Assembly (NCBI RefSeq): GCF_905475465.1
Contig: NC_062251.1
Coordinates: 241,001-305,000 of the forward strand
Length of the DNA: 64,000 bases
Reading direction: 5' to 3'
Origin: Pieris napi
Lineage: Eukaryota; Arthropoda; Insecta; Lepidoptera; Pieridae
Shown here: positions 31,151-43,900 of the stretch, one piece after another
How positions within the stretch are numbered: position 1 is the stretch's first letter
Layout: the number at the start of each line of letters is the position of its first letter
The notes under the pieces: generated by a model
Told to the model about the DNA's origin: nothing
What the model saw: only the letters and a program-made list of their open reading frames with translations
Database searches by the model: none
Position numbers and translations under genes: made by a program

Positions 31151-31578
31151 TTTGCGATATTTGATTTAAAATAAGTGTTGTTTGATGGTTTTTTATTTTA
31201 AAAGAGTACCGAGAGTTTTTTTATGCCGGCATTTTCTCTTGGCCTACACCCTCTGTCTTCTTTGCCGATGAGTAGGGATGATCAGATTCAAATTTAACGC
31301 CGTAGAATAATTGATACTTACCTGTATCTTATATTCCATAATAAACATATTTTTTTTACACTGGACAAACCAAAACCTGACTAGCATAATATGATTCCTG
31401 AATGTTAGGTTCATTGTATTTTACCTACTGTCAAAACTTATTTTTTTTAGGATTCATATGAATAAAACTTCAATGTTCAGAGTTAAGTTTTGGAAATAAA
31501 GGTTATTTATAATTGATTTATATTTATTTAAGTCTCACAGAATCACTTTGCATTATTATATTTGACATCTTCTGTTCA
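31151..31578. other. Intergenic, unassigned
   Basis: No recognised feature. The protease transcript (minus strand) should end somewhere here. Confidence 0.3.
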
Positions 31579-31854
31579 GGTAGCGTTAAAGTATTACGTC
31601 ACGCAATATTTGTAGATTATAGACCCCCCCCATGTAATGCGCTGTAACGATTTTCTATACCCAAAGTGGCAACCCAGTGACTCTTTATACCTAAAAGCTA
31701 CCATTATGCGGTGTAATGTGCTGGAAATTCGAAAATAATATTAACAATAACGCGTAATTCAATCCCCGCCCCGCATCGTAACGTTTTACAAAAGGAACCC
31801 CCCCCCCCCCAAAATTCGTTACGTAATACTTGAACGCTCCCTTAGATATCTCTT
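31579..31854. mobile_element. Poly-C MITE (family 1), copy 2
   Basis: Ends match 5957-6229 (AAAGTATTACGTCACGCAAT left, ACGTAATACTTGAACGCTCC right). It lies 67 bp past the protease stop codon, probably in its 3' UTR. Confidence 0.75.
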
Positions 31855-31920
31855 TAATTTTATATAAAACTATACCAGCTTATATGATAATTTAAAAAAT
31901 CGACTTCACTCTTCTTCATA

Positions 31921-34900
31921 CTATGGCCAGACGACACTCTCTATCCAGGGCACATATTCAGCAACTCTAGTATAAATCCCCGGTTGGCCTATGACTCCAC
32001 AGGCTCGGCCAAAAGACGTTATCCCAATTACAGTGTACATACAGCTGATCTGCCGGTTTTTTAATTGAAGAGGCCCTCCACTGTCACCCTGTGGTCAAAT
32101 ATAATAATTAAAATATTTTCTATAGTGTAAAGTCTTTATAACGAATTACAAGGGACTGTGCATTTCTTTACGTTATAGAGATGTTTCGTTAAAGGGAGTG
32201 AACAGAGAAAAAGCAAATTTAACCAATTACAATAATTTCTAATTTTATTACTATCAATAGGTAAATTATTGAAGTGAAACTTCTTCATCGGGGTTGGAAA
32301 AAAATTTAGTGTAACATTTTTTCGTTACGCGTCACATTTTTCGGTTACGCGCCATGTTGCTTTTTGAAGTCAAACTTCTTTATCGGCGTTGGAATGAAAG
32401 TTCTTTATCGACGTATGGGAGAAATTTTGTAGCAAATCGTCACGTTTTTCGGTTACGCGCCATGTTGCTTTTTGAAGTCAAACTTCTTTATCGGCGTTAG
32501 AATGAATTTTTTATCGACGTATGGGAGAAATTTTGTAGCAAATCGTCACGTTTTTCAGTTACGCGCCATCTTTTTCTTGTCCCTACCACGGTTGATCCAA
32601 AGAGATTCGAAGTCATTAATAACAAAAATATATAATAACGATAACAATGATAGTAATAATTCTATTACAATTAATGAAATTCTGTAATAATCTTAGTAGT
32701 AATAAGGTAAAATGAAATAATTGTATTTGTATTGATGTCTATGATAATAAAAGCCTTTTGTTAAAATTTATTTAACCAATTTCGTTAAGTTGCATATAGT
32801 AGATCATTTTTCGAAAAATAAGGTCATAAAGAAGTTTCACTTCTTACGTGTGTACACTAGTACACGCACACATTTTTTTAAACACTGCCTGACGTGTTTT
32901 GCTATGACTGGCAATGTAATCTAATAATAATGGCACACGTGTTAATGCAAGTAACAATAACAAAGGCGAAAAGGCTATTTATGACCTCAGGTGCCTTTCG
33001 TAAAATTTCGGAGCCTCAAAAAGTTACTTTTGTAAGCTAATAAAAACAATAACACTTAAGTATGTTGTTGATGCCTAAATATGAAATATTTCTTCGTAAT
33101 AGAGAATCGCTGTTACGTTATAAAGAGTGAATTAATGTATGGGTTTGTGTTAAACCAAACAGGTTTTACTATTTTGTTCCATTATTCTTAGATTACATTA
33201 ACTGTAGGAAATTTTGGTCTCAGTTACTAAACGTACCATCGTCACCTATCTATTATTTATGTCACCGTAAAATTGTAAACACCGTTAGATTTACATTCAT
33301 CAAAACAATCAATTTACATTCGACAACAAACTAATTAACAAACAAATATGGTGGCGCGGGTTATATTCCGTTCAACCAATCAGCGCGCGAGTTGCGATCC
33401 GTTTCACAATTTTAACGGTTACACTTCGATAGATTACAATCTACCGAATAATTATACGTTAAATTGTAAGCAGTGCGTTGAGATCTTTCAACAGTTTACA
33501 ATCTCGCGAGATAGATTACAATCTAACGTTGTTTACAATTTTACGGTGACATATACATATATAAATTATTGTAATTGGTTAAATTTGTTTTTTTCTATAA
33601 CGAATAAAAATGCTCGGTCCCTTGAAATTCGTTATAAAGAGTTTACACTGTACTTAGATAAGAGGGTACTAAGCCATTAATAGTTAGAATGTCATTCTAC
33701 AAATTTATAAAATCACATTTATTATATTTAATAGAAGTGCTTCAACTAGTAAACTTAAACGCTGAAAGCTTTTGGTTCTACAAAATAAATTAAATGAAAT
33801 CCTCTTTTTACTCCCACTAACAAACTATGCATTGACACTTAATTAATGAACTTTTAGCAACTGTTTAAATACACAACATGCATTTTAGTTAAACGAGCAT
33901 TAAATCTAACTTCAATCCCACACGAAGCCAGCAGACCACTAATCATATCCACCTAAAATCAGAACTAAATACGGTTGCAAAAATATAACATATTTCGACG
34001 CTAGCGTACAATGAGCGTAACGGGACAATGAGCCAAGTCACGTCGAAAATATAATCTATTTCGGAGCGAGTCTTTACAATTGCTTTCCTCCTGGGATACG
34101 GGAAATAGGAGCAGTTGACCCGTTTTAAATAAGCCGCGTGCGTCACTGAATCTATCCAATTTATTCATTTAGGTAACATGATGTACTACACTTATGAACG
34201 TCAATAAAATCTACTTCGTAGAAAGGAAGGGAAGAATGAGCAATAAACTCTCCACCAATCTTTTTAATCGCCAAGTTTTTTGTTTTACACAACGTTTGTA
34301 AGGAGCTGCAACCATTAAACCATGTTCCACATGACTAATCTAAGTATATATATAAAAATGAAACCCGTTTTCCGTTGTCACGACATAACATGAAAACGGC
34401 TTGACCGATTTGTCTGATTCTTTTTTTATAATATTCCTTGAAGTACGAGGATGGTTCTTACGGAGAGAAAAATTAAAAAAAATTGAGTGAAAAAGTCTAA
34501 AAACAACACTTTTCTATTGGTAGGGGAGCCCACGATGCTAAATGGGGATTTACTCGAGCGTCGTAGAGACCTATTGGGATGCAAAGCTTAGATAAAAAGA
34601 AGAAAAAAATGTAATATGATAAATTCCTTTTCATCGGTGGGGGAAGCGGCTATAGATAGTTAAATATGTAAAAAAAAACTGTTGCATGGACATCCTCGAG
34701 CGCGTCAGATATTGATAGCATCTATGCCCTACGTATTTTTAATAATGTACGTATGTTAATCTGATCGTTTGCATGATGCGGGTGGTTGTATTTAAGGGTT
34801 GAAAATTTAAAAAAAAAAAAAATTATCGAGCGCGTCAGATTTTCTAAGGGAGTGTTAAGTGAACCAAAAAAAAGCTCTCATTCACTAATCTGACGATTTC

Positions 34901-37900
34901 GATGGGACGCAAACCCACAGCCATTTTCTTAATTTGCAAAAAAAAATCGCAATTTTGAAATACTCAAGCGCGTCAGATTAAGATATATGTGGTTCATCTT
35001 TATGTTCTAAACGTACTGTCTCATAATCTGACGATTATCTAGAGGGATTCGCCTGATCTGACAAAAAAAAAATAGAAAAACGGTTCACCTAAAGGGCCAT
35101 CCCTGCAACTTCCCGCTAATTCCATTCCTGGGCGCTTAAAATTGATATTTTGAGCTCGCTGAGTTCAAAGAAATAACATTTCTATGCATTTGAGCTCTCC
35201 CAGCTCGAAAGTCTGATAGAAGTTTCATAGAACACTATTTTTGGAATTTTCAAACCGCAATAACTTTTGAATGGATCAAGCAATTTTCACGCGGTTGGCG
35301 GCATTCGACGCAGTTTTATCATCCTCATAAATAATTTTGCAATTTTAATTGATCGAACCACAAATTTTGGAGTAATCCCGAAAAAACACTTTTTCGGGTT
35401 TCTTTCGTGTACGATATCTCTCGAACGAATCAACCGCTTTTGACCAGCTTGGTGGCGATCGATGCGATGGCGATGGTTTTTCAAGCTCAAAGGCGGATTA
35501 GTTTTTGAAATTGATCGATAAAGAAACCACTTTAAAAAAAAATATTTCTTATTTTTTTAAGATTTTTCAAAATTTCTCAAAATCTATCGGTCCGAATCGG
35601 TTCAAATTCACAGGAAATGTAATTTTGAGGGAAATATTTAGAACGCCGTTTAGTAGATTCCGATCGGTTTAAGGAAATGTAGGCATCACGCAGCTGCACG
35701 CATTTAACTTTATCGACGAATTTTTGTTATTTCGGCTTGCGGAAATCGTCAGATTATATATTTTTCATTATTCTTGAATTATTTCCTTCAAAATAAAAAA
35801 AAAATTAGCTACGCTCGAGAATGTCGAGATGACGTTTTTTTTTTACAACTTTGTTGCCCTCCCCTTTTTTTCCGTCACTCTCAAATTGTCAGATTAGTGG
35901 AATATACACTTTTTAGGATGTAATTAACTCACCCTACCTTAATCTGACGCGCTCGGGAATTTCTGATGGTCAATTTTTTTTTACTAAACTGATCCTGTCT
36001 CCTTCACGTGCGGCCTTATATATTGGCCTCATATTTTGTGGAGGTACTTAACCGGGTACAAGGTATCCCCCTATATATTAATCTGCCGCGCTTTAGTAAA
36101 TCCCGAAATCCCCTCTTGGGCTCCCCTACCATATATTCCGATACAAAATATTCGTAATAATATTTAAAGGCAATTTGAACTTTAATACCATATTAAGTAT
36201 TATCAACTTTCTTTTATTTATCTTACTAGCTAGACCGGTGTCCCGAATAGCAGAATAAGTATTTAAAAAAAATAAAGAATCGACTGTTAGGCGGTACGTT
36301 GTTCGCCAGGCCAGCTAGTAATAAAATAAATTAAAAATAAAGATTTGTCCTCTATCAGGAGGCATGGTGAAATAGGAGCACGCACTTACATTCTCGTGGG
36401 AACAATACGCAAATTCATAGTCGAAACAGCTAACATCACCGCATACACAAATTCAAATACGACCATTCACCACAAGTAGCACCCGTTCACGAGTATGACG
36501 CATGGCCAGCCTCGGCTCCCTCGCCATATTTTAGGCAGAGAGAAGATGTAAATCCTGACTTGATAAATCTTGGTTAAAAGTAAAATTCAATACCTGACAG
36601 GTGTCTTTTGACTTTTCTTTGTCCCCGTAACAAATTTGGGTTCGCGGGTCGAAGCCACGCTTCATGAGTCGATCTGGGCCGAACATCTTTGAACACTCGT
36701 CCGTCGAAAACCTATGCAGGATCACCTAAAATCATCACACAGTTTTAGCTAGCTTTATTATTAGTAATAGGAGGCAAACGGGCAGGAGGCTCACCCAATG
36801 TTAAGTGATACCGCCGGCCATGGACACTGACACTGCCTCACGGTTCGCAAGTGCGTTGCCGGCCTTTAAAATTATCCAAATATCTTAACGTAAATGTTCA
36901 TTGTGGAGCGATTCGGCGACAATGCGTTATACATAGTGGTGGCTGAAATTATACACAAAACCGTTTGGTTTGGTATTGCATTGAATGTATTAAGGCAATT
37001 TGTGGAGCAAACCGTCTTGATTGGCGTACCCTTGTTTAAGAAGAAAAAAATAGAAGAAATTTTATCTCTTTCTTATTTTTTTAAAGGGGAGAAATTGGTA
37101 ATACCAAAAATTATTTTGGAGTTGTATAGGAAAAACACCTTTTTCAATCAGAGTTCATACTAAGATACTAAATCATTCAAACATTACACTAGAGTTTTAA
37201 ATAATTGACTTTATAGTACTTTCGAGTGAATCATTATAATTAATATTAATTTGATAATGATATATAACACAATTTCTACTTGAAATTATTTTAATTATTA
37301 CGACAAATTTGCTCGAAGCTTAGATTGTACCTATCACCATAATATTTTTTAACATGTTCTTGCAAATAAAGTATTTTGTTTCACAAGATGTTTGTTAGGG
37401 GCTCCAGCCATTACAGTTCCAGTTGACATTCAACTAATAATATAATAAAAAAAATAAAAAAAGATTTTCTATCAGAGGATATTACGAAATGTAGGATGCA
37501 CTGACATTATACTGAGAAGAGATCCGTTTCTCATCTGATCTCAAGGCAATATCTGTGCCAACCCGTAAATTTTATCGCATTTAATGGGACCAGGGGCAAA
37601 ACTATCCGGTGTCCAGTCCTCTGGAAGACTTAATGGTGTGTTGCTGGCCTTTAGGAATATGGTGCGTTTTATTATCTACACGCCAGATGACACTGAAAGG
37701 GAGACAACTTCGAATTGGGGTCCTTCAAGAAAAGAGCGTACCAATTTTTGAAAGGCCGGCAACGCTCTTGCGGGCCTTCCGGCAATGTGAGTGTCCATGG
37801 GCGGCGTTATCACTGAACATCAGATGAGCCTCCTGCCCGTTTGCCTCCTATTACATTAATATAAGTGTTGCAGGCTTTTGATAGCCACTAAGTCGATAGC

Positions 37901-40900
37901 ATAAATACCTTTTGCAGTACATCAGATGAGACCCCTCTGTTCTCGGTGGCTCCCCATCCAGTCGCAAGAGATTTCTCATAATCAGCAGGTGCACCGATGT
38001 CTAGACAGGCCGGGACTGCCGATTGGCCAAGAGCTATCCTGGTAAAAGGTTAACGAACAGCTCATGATAAAAACATCAAAATCTAAAATAATAATGATTA
38101 GCGAATATCATAAGATTGGTTAGGTGATGGACCGCCAAAGCGACCATGGGTGGACCACAAAAGCAATGGGCTGAGTTTCTGGGGAGATATGGATGGAGGA
38201 AGCTAAGAACAGATCCAAATGTTCAGTTCAGGAGGAGGCTTTTAGTGGTCACTATTGCAAAGCACAAAGAAACGGAAATAACAATAAATAACTTAGAATA
38301 AAAGTATAATAACAAACTTTGATTTGATTTGTTATGGAATTAAATTAGTATTTATTATAAGATAGGAAGTCTTTAGAGAAACTATTGTACTAAGTCAATA
38401 ATGGAACAGATTATAAATAGATTTGGGAGCGTTCAAGTTTCAAAGTATTAAAAGTGTCGAAAATGAATACAATATAAAATTTAGTTTTTTATTTATATTA
38501 AATTTATATAATTAATTTCTTCGATAATAAAAACACGTGGCATTTGAATTTACAATACGTCATTTGAGATTTCAATAAATTATTTTGCATAAAATATAAA
38601 ATACTTTACGAAATTTTAATTTTAAAAATAGAATTTCGATAAGGTAATTGTCACTTCTCTCAATCGGTCTCTCCCTTTTCTTCGACAAAAACGCTGCATA
38701 TTTTCGTGACGGTTTCATGCGCCTAAAGAAGATTCACTTCAAGAATGATTATATATTATGCATTGTAAACTTACGGCCTGTCCGTCTCAAGCAAGGCGAT
38801 ATCGTTGTAACGTCTCGGCGGGTCGTAATTCGGGTGTTTGATGATCCGTTGAATCCCGTATAAGTTGCTCTTGTCAATTCGATCTGTCCTCTTTAAAACG
38901 CTGAGCAAAGCGTATTTTACTGGACCGCTAAAAACACGTAATTATGATTTTAGTAAGAACTTTGTAATATGCGTTTCCGTTGTTTTGAATAGATAAAAAA
39001 TGGCGGGACCGTTTTACAGAATAAAAATTAAAGAAAACACCTTTTTACCAGATTGAAGTTATGTATTATTGCCTTATAATTACAAAAAAAATCCGACATT
39101 TCGCGTACTTTACAGCGTGCGTGGTTACGCTATAACTACGTGTATAACTTCGATCCGGTAAAAAAGTGTTTTCTTTAAATGTGTAAAAGTTATGTTAATA
39201 AAAGATAATACAAATATAAAAATTAGTTTACGACCTCCACAGAACTATCATGAAAATCAGTCACGTCACGTCGTTTCGGAAGAGCTTGTTGATAAACACT
39301 GCAGACGCGAGAATTTGATATATTGATATAGTGACAAAATACGATAGCTCTCGCTGGTACAAGCCGTCGGAAATATCTGCGAACCTCGCTGGAATGCGCT
39401 TCCCCTGGCGCTTCCCCGCACCCCGCCCCGTTTTCGCCTATCCAGTACCGATGCCAACGCAATCGCCGTTTAATAATTTATTTTCAATTTATTTCATTAG
39501 GAGGAGAAGACAGTGACAGCGAAACCGAAGACAACATTTTGAGTGATAATATAGAAGATGACGAAAACGACAGCGCTACCATGTCTGGTGTCGAGGCTTT
39601 TCTAGAATAGTTTCGCCACTTTCTCTTCCTCTCTACTTTTTCTTTGTATTATTTGTAAATTTGTAAATAATTTGAATTTTAAATAATGTAAATAATAAGT
39701 ATTTGTAAATTTCAAGTAGGTACGAGTATCAATAAAAATAAGTACACAAATAAAATATTTTTTATTTTTACATCTTCAATTTTTTTGCTATCTCTCCAGT
39801 TTGTATGACGTCATTAAGCCAGGTTCGCAGATATTTCGACTGTACAGTAGGTCAAGTATAAACTCTCAATAATAATAATAAAAGTCTTTTATTTTATCTA
39901 CTTTACATTTAAATACATATATATTTGTATCATCTATTCATTCCTATATATCTTTGTGCCCTTTCTTGGCAAAGGTCTCTTCCATATCCTCTCCTGTCTC
40001 TATTAAGCCACTCTCTGCCATCACCTGCTAGTTCCTATATCTGGTCTATCCACCTTGTAAATTGTATTTCTCTTTTTAGATTATTGTACCTGGGGCACCA
40101 GCCTTGCGATTCTATATAAGGAGGGAGCTTGTAGTTAATTGTTTATCAGAATGCCAAATCGTAAAATGACTGCTTCACGACTGATTTGAGCGCAACCGCC
40201 GCTGCGAAAACCGCTGTGAGAGTTCGTTGGAGGAAGAACGCGAGGAGGTGCGAGGAACCTTGTGCCTGGCGTAAAGACAGACAGCGGCGCGGGAAACTAG
40301 TACCAGTATATCCGCAGGCGGTGGACGGATGTACTGAGGGACAGGTATCTAGTAATCACCGTTTGTTAGTTAGGGATAGTTTATCTAAGTTTACTTTCCT
40401 GATAGACACAGGAGCTAATATTTCTGTAATCCCGAAATGGTGTGTTAAACAACGCACACTAATTCATTGCGATTTTAAATTATACGCAGCTAATGACAGC
40501 GAGATAAAAACATATGGCATTTGTTATTTAACAATTACACTTTGTCATAGTTTTATTTAAAAGTTTCAGTAGTAATTTTTTTTTTTTTTGTGTTTATATG
40601 TATCTACTCATTTTTTTTAAGAAGGGGGTGTATGTAGTGGTGTAATGGCTATTTAGAAATTTCGCAATTGTATTTGTAATATTGTCTACGCATCATTATT
40701 TCGTAATTCCACTTGCACGTGGATCAATCAGTCGCCCTATAACCGCCATGTAAGTCAGAGGACAATAAAGCTAGTGAATTCTACTACGGTTTTCATTTGG
40801 TGTACCTCAAACACTAAAAGTGAGTTACAGAATCGCAAGGCTGAGTGAGCACTACACTTGACTCGTAGTTTCAATTTACAATACATAATTATAGTTGGCC

Positions 40901-43900
40901 ATGAAGTATGAAGTCGTCTGAAGAAATTGTGATGAAAAATGTGTTTTATTTAGTTTTATGTTTTATGATAATAGAAAATTAGACTTACTTGTCACGACTG
41001 TAGGTGCAGTGTCCCGCTGTGAGGATAAATCGCTCACTCAAAATTGTGCCACCACAGTCCCAGTGAGCCGTGTCCGGAGTGTCGCCGAAGCCTAGAAGAA
41101 CCTACAAATATTTATTTATAAGCTATCATTACAGATTACTACACTGTGGTAACATTTATGTCACATACATAGACATAAAACAACATTAGATTTTTCAATT
41201 AATGTCAAATTTTGGTCGCAGCTATAAGATACATCTACAACTCAACAAAAAACACACGAAATCTTGTTTTTAATCTAAAAATATTCTTATTTTTTTTATT
41301 CAATTCAATAGGCAAGCCTCCTGTGCCTGACACACGCCGTCCACATTTTGGGTCTGAGGCAAGCCGGTTTCCTAAAATGTTTTCCTCCGTGCGAGCAAAT
41401 ACTAAATGCGCACATAGAAAGTAAGTCCATTTGTGCAGCCGGGGATCGAAGCTACGACCTCAGGGGTGTTCATACGCTGAAGCCTCTAGGCCAACACTGT
41501 TCTTAAAGAGATACATTACTTAAGTGTGTGTGAATAAGTATGTAATGTTTGCACAAAGCACACAATGAAAGCTCTCAAAAGGAATAATAACAGGCGTCTC
41601 AAAAGAAAGTTTACATTTAGTTTCAGAGCGTTATGTGAAAATGTTAGACGACTTCTTGGTGCCTGAACTTCAAAACTTTCCTGGCTATAATATATATATA
41701 TATAAACAAAGAACATTGTACCAGCAGGACGGAACAACGTCACACGTCCAATACGTCTCTGCCACGAGTTCGTGAAGTTTTCTCAGACAAATTGATCTCC
41801 AGGATCACATAAATTATCCTCCACGCAGTCCTGATTCAACCCCTACGGATTTTTTCTTATGGGGTTATCCTAAATCTAAAGTCTACGCCAATAAGCCGAC
41901 TTCTCCGGCGCAATTGAAGGATAATATCCGTCACGAAATGGCAGCCGTCACTCATTTAATCAAACAATAAGTAATTTTATTGTTCAATTAAATGAATGCC
42001 GCGAACGCGAGGCTCTACCTTTGTACGGCATTATTTTAAAGAAATAAATTCCCAAAATGTGTACTTTAATAATAATAAACACTTTTTTTTACACGACTTA
42101 CTTTTTTTTAATCGATCAACTAAATATGAACTTCCTTTTGAGACACCCTGTATTTCAGTTTTTGTAGCATTTTCCATTTACATGCGGTATTTAAAATAGC
42201 CTCGATAATTGCAATAATGTTTTGGGACAGTTCTTGAGATTAACACGTTTAAATAAACTGTATTGTAAAAACGTGTGGGTATGGTCCGCCAAGCATCCGC
42301 GATTAATATATAAATACATAATTATGTAGGAATAAAGAAAATAATAGTAGCATATAATTAAGAGTGCAAGTTTGCTCAAACGACTCGGCTTATTATAGTA
42401 AAATAAGTTGACACTATGGTTGATAGAAAAAGCATTTTTTTGTATATTTATTAGTAAGTAAACAAATGGATCTCTTATGTATATGTTAAGATAAATAGAG
42501 AATGATGAAGGTACCATATGAGGAAATTCGTCTTCTCCAGCCTGAACTCCTCCCACGATTAAATCGGTCACGTGGTGTCTGCATTTGCTGACTCTTGCCA
42601 TTTCTCCAGTCAGCGCCACCCCGCGTTCGCAGGGGTAAACTAACTTTTGCTGGTATTCTATACATTCTGGAAAGAAAGACAATGAATTAAATTTAGCTGA
42701 TATGCAATTAATCTTTTCTGTTCTGTCTCTGTTTCTTTTGGAGTAGAGACTCTTGGGCCGTAGTAATTACTTTGGAAAAGATGTATTTCCAACACATAAA
42801 TAATACAATATTAACAATATTTATAACTTAACATAGTAATCATTGATAAAAAGAAAATTAAAACCAATTTAAAAGTTAGCTTCCAGTGGAAGCTTCCGCT
42901 GGCAGCTGCAGCATTTCCTAGCTGTATTGCGATACTTATTCGTTAAGGAAAGCACCAGCTCTTGGGTCACCGGTACTATCTACTAGGCGCCAACTTAAAT
43001 CTTTAATTAGCTGTGCACTTGAACCCCACGGTCCAAGAGTCATTTCTCCAAAATCAAAGTTGGAGGAAAGACTCTTAGGTATATTTGAGTCGTTTCTTAT
43101 TTTACGCCTGCACTGCGACCGCGCTAGTTCTTGTGCTTGTCCGAGGGAGGTGAGATGGAGATAACGCGTCCACAGAAGTAGCATCCCATACGAAAACCCG
43201 TCCCATCCTCCAAGGGATCAAAGACATCGTTTCTAGCGATCCCTGTAGGCTCCAAAATGGAGGCAAGACAGCGGCGTACGTCGTCGAACGCCTTATGAAT
43301 TATGATTAATGTTATAATAATTAAATAATAACCTAGCCTTAGATTGCATCCATTTCTTTGACAAGTGATCAGCCTTCTGTGTCTGACACATATCATGGAT
43401 CCGGTCCGTCGGGCATGCATGCATACGTGCTTAAATACGACTTATTTGTTATAATTTTATTGAAGTAAAAACTTTTGAAGTGAAAACTTCTTTAGCGGCG
43501 TTGTACACTTTTGTAAAAAATGTTAAACTCGCGTCAGGTCACGTGTCCTGATCGAAAATTCGTAATACGGATGTTTTTTTAAAGGATTATGAACCTTCGT
43601 CCTATATAGGTACGGTTTTAATTCATTTGTCTCTTTCCTCAGATACATTGTTGCATGTGGAATTGGACCTTAAGTCAATACTTTAAGGTTAATTTTGCGA
43701 AACGTCTAAAGCTTTATTATTAACAATTTGGTCAGACCTGTGTTTTGGTCTGACGCGAATAAAAAATGGCAACTTAAAAAATAGTGAATTTTCCTAATTG
43801 AATAATTTAATACTGATTTTAATTATTTTGAGTAGTAAGACGGATGGAGAGTAGACAGCTGGCGCGGCGTATTTAATGTAATATAATTTGTCATGTTTGC

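Larger units (their letters stand above)
34150..36400 (-). mobile_element. LINE B 3' end split by a Helitron
   Basis: Left part 34150-34338 and right part 36319-36400 are contiguous in the copy at 10365-10690 (for example ACAAAGATTTGTCCTCTATC follows directly there). The Helitron at 34339-36318 sits between. Confidence 0.8.
40101..40843. mobile_element. Fold-back element I carrying an LTR-retrotransposon fragment
   Basis: Outer ends are GCCTTGCGATTCT and AGTTACAGAATCGCAAGGC, the termini of family I. In the left half AATGACTGCTTCACGACTG and GCGAAAACCGCTGTGAGAG match family I. The middle is foreign (next entries). Confidence 0.65.

Noticed and set aside
33348..33680. 110-codon frame
   Set aside because: Lies across element C copy 3, is made of its palindromic arms, and has no domain.
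40200..40560. Endogenous retrovirus
   Set aside because: Only a protease-like fragment and one probable LTR are present; no envelope or polymerase, so a Ty3/Gypsy-type retrotransposon scrap is the simpler reading.
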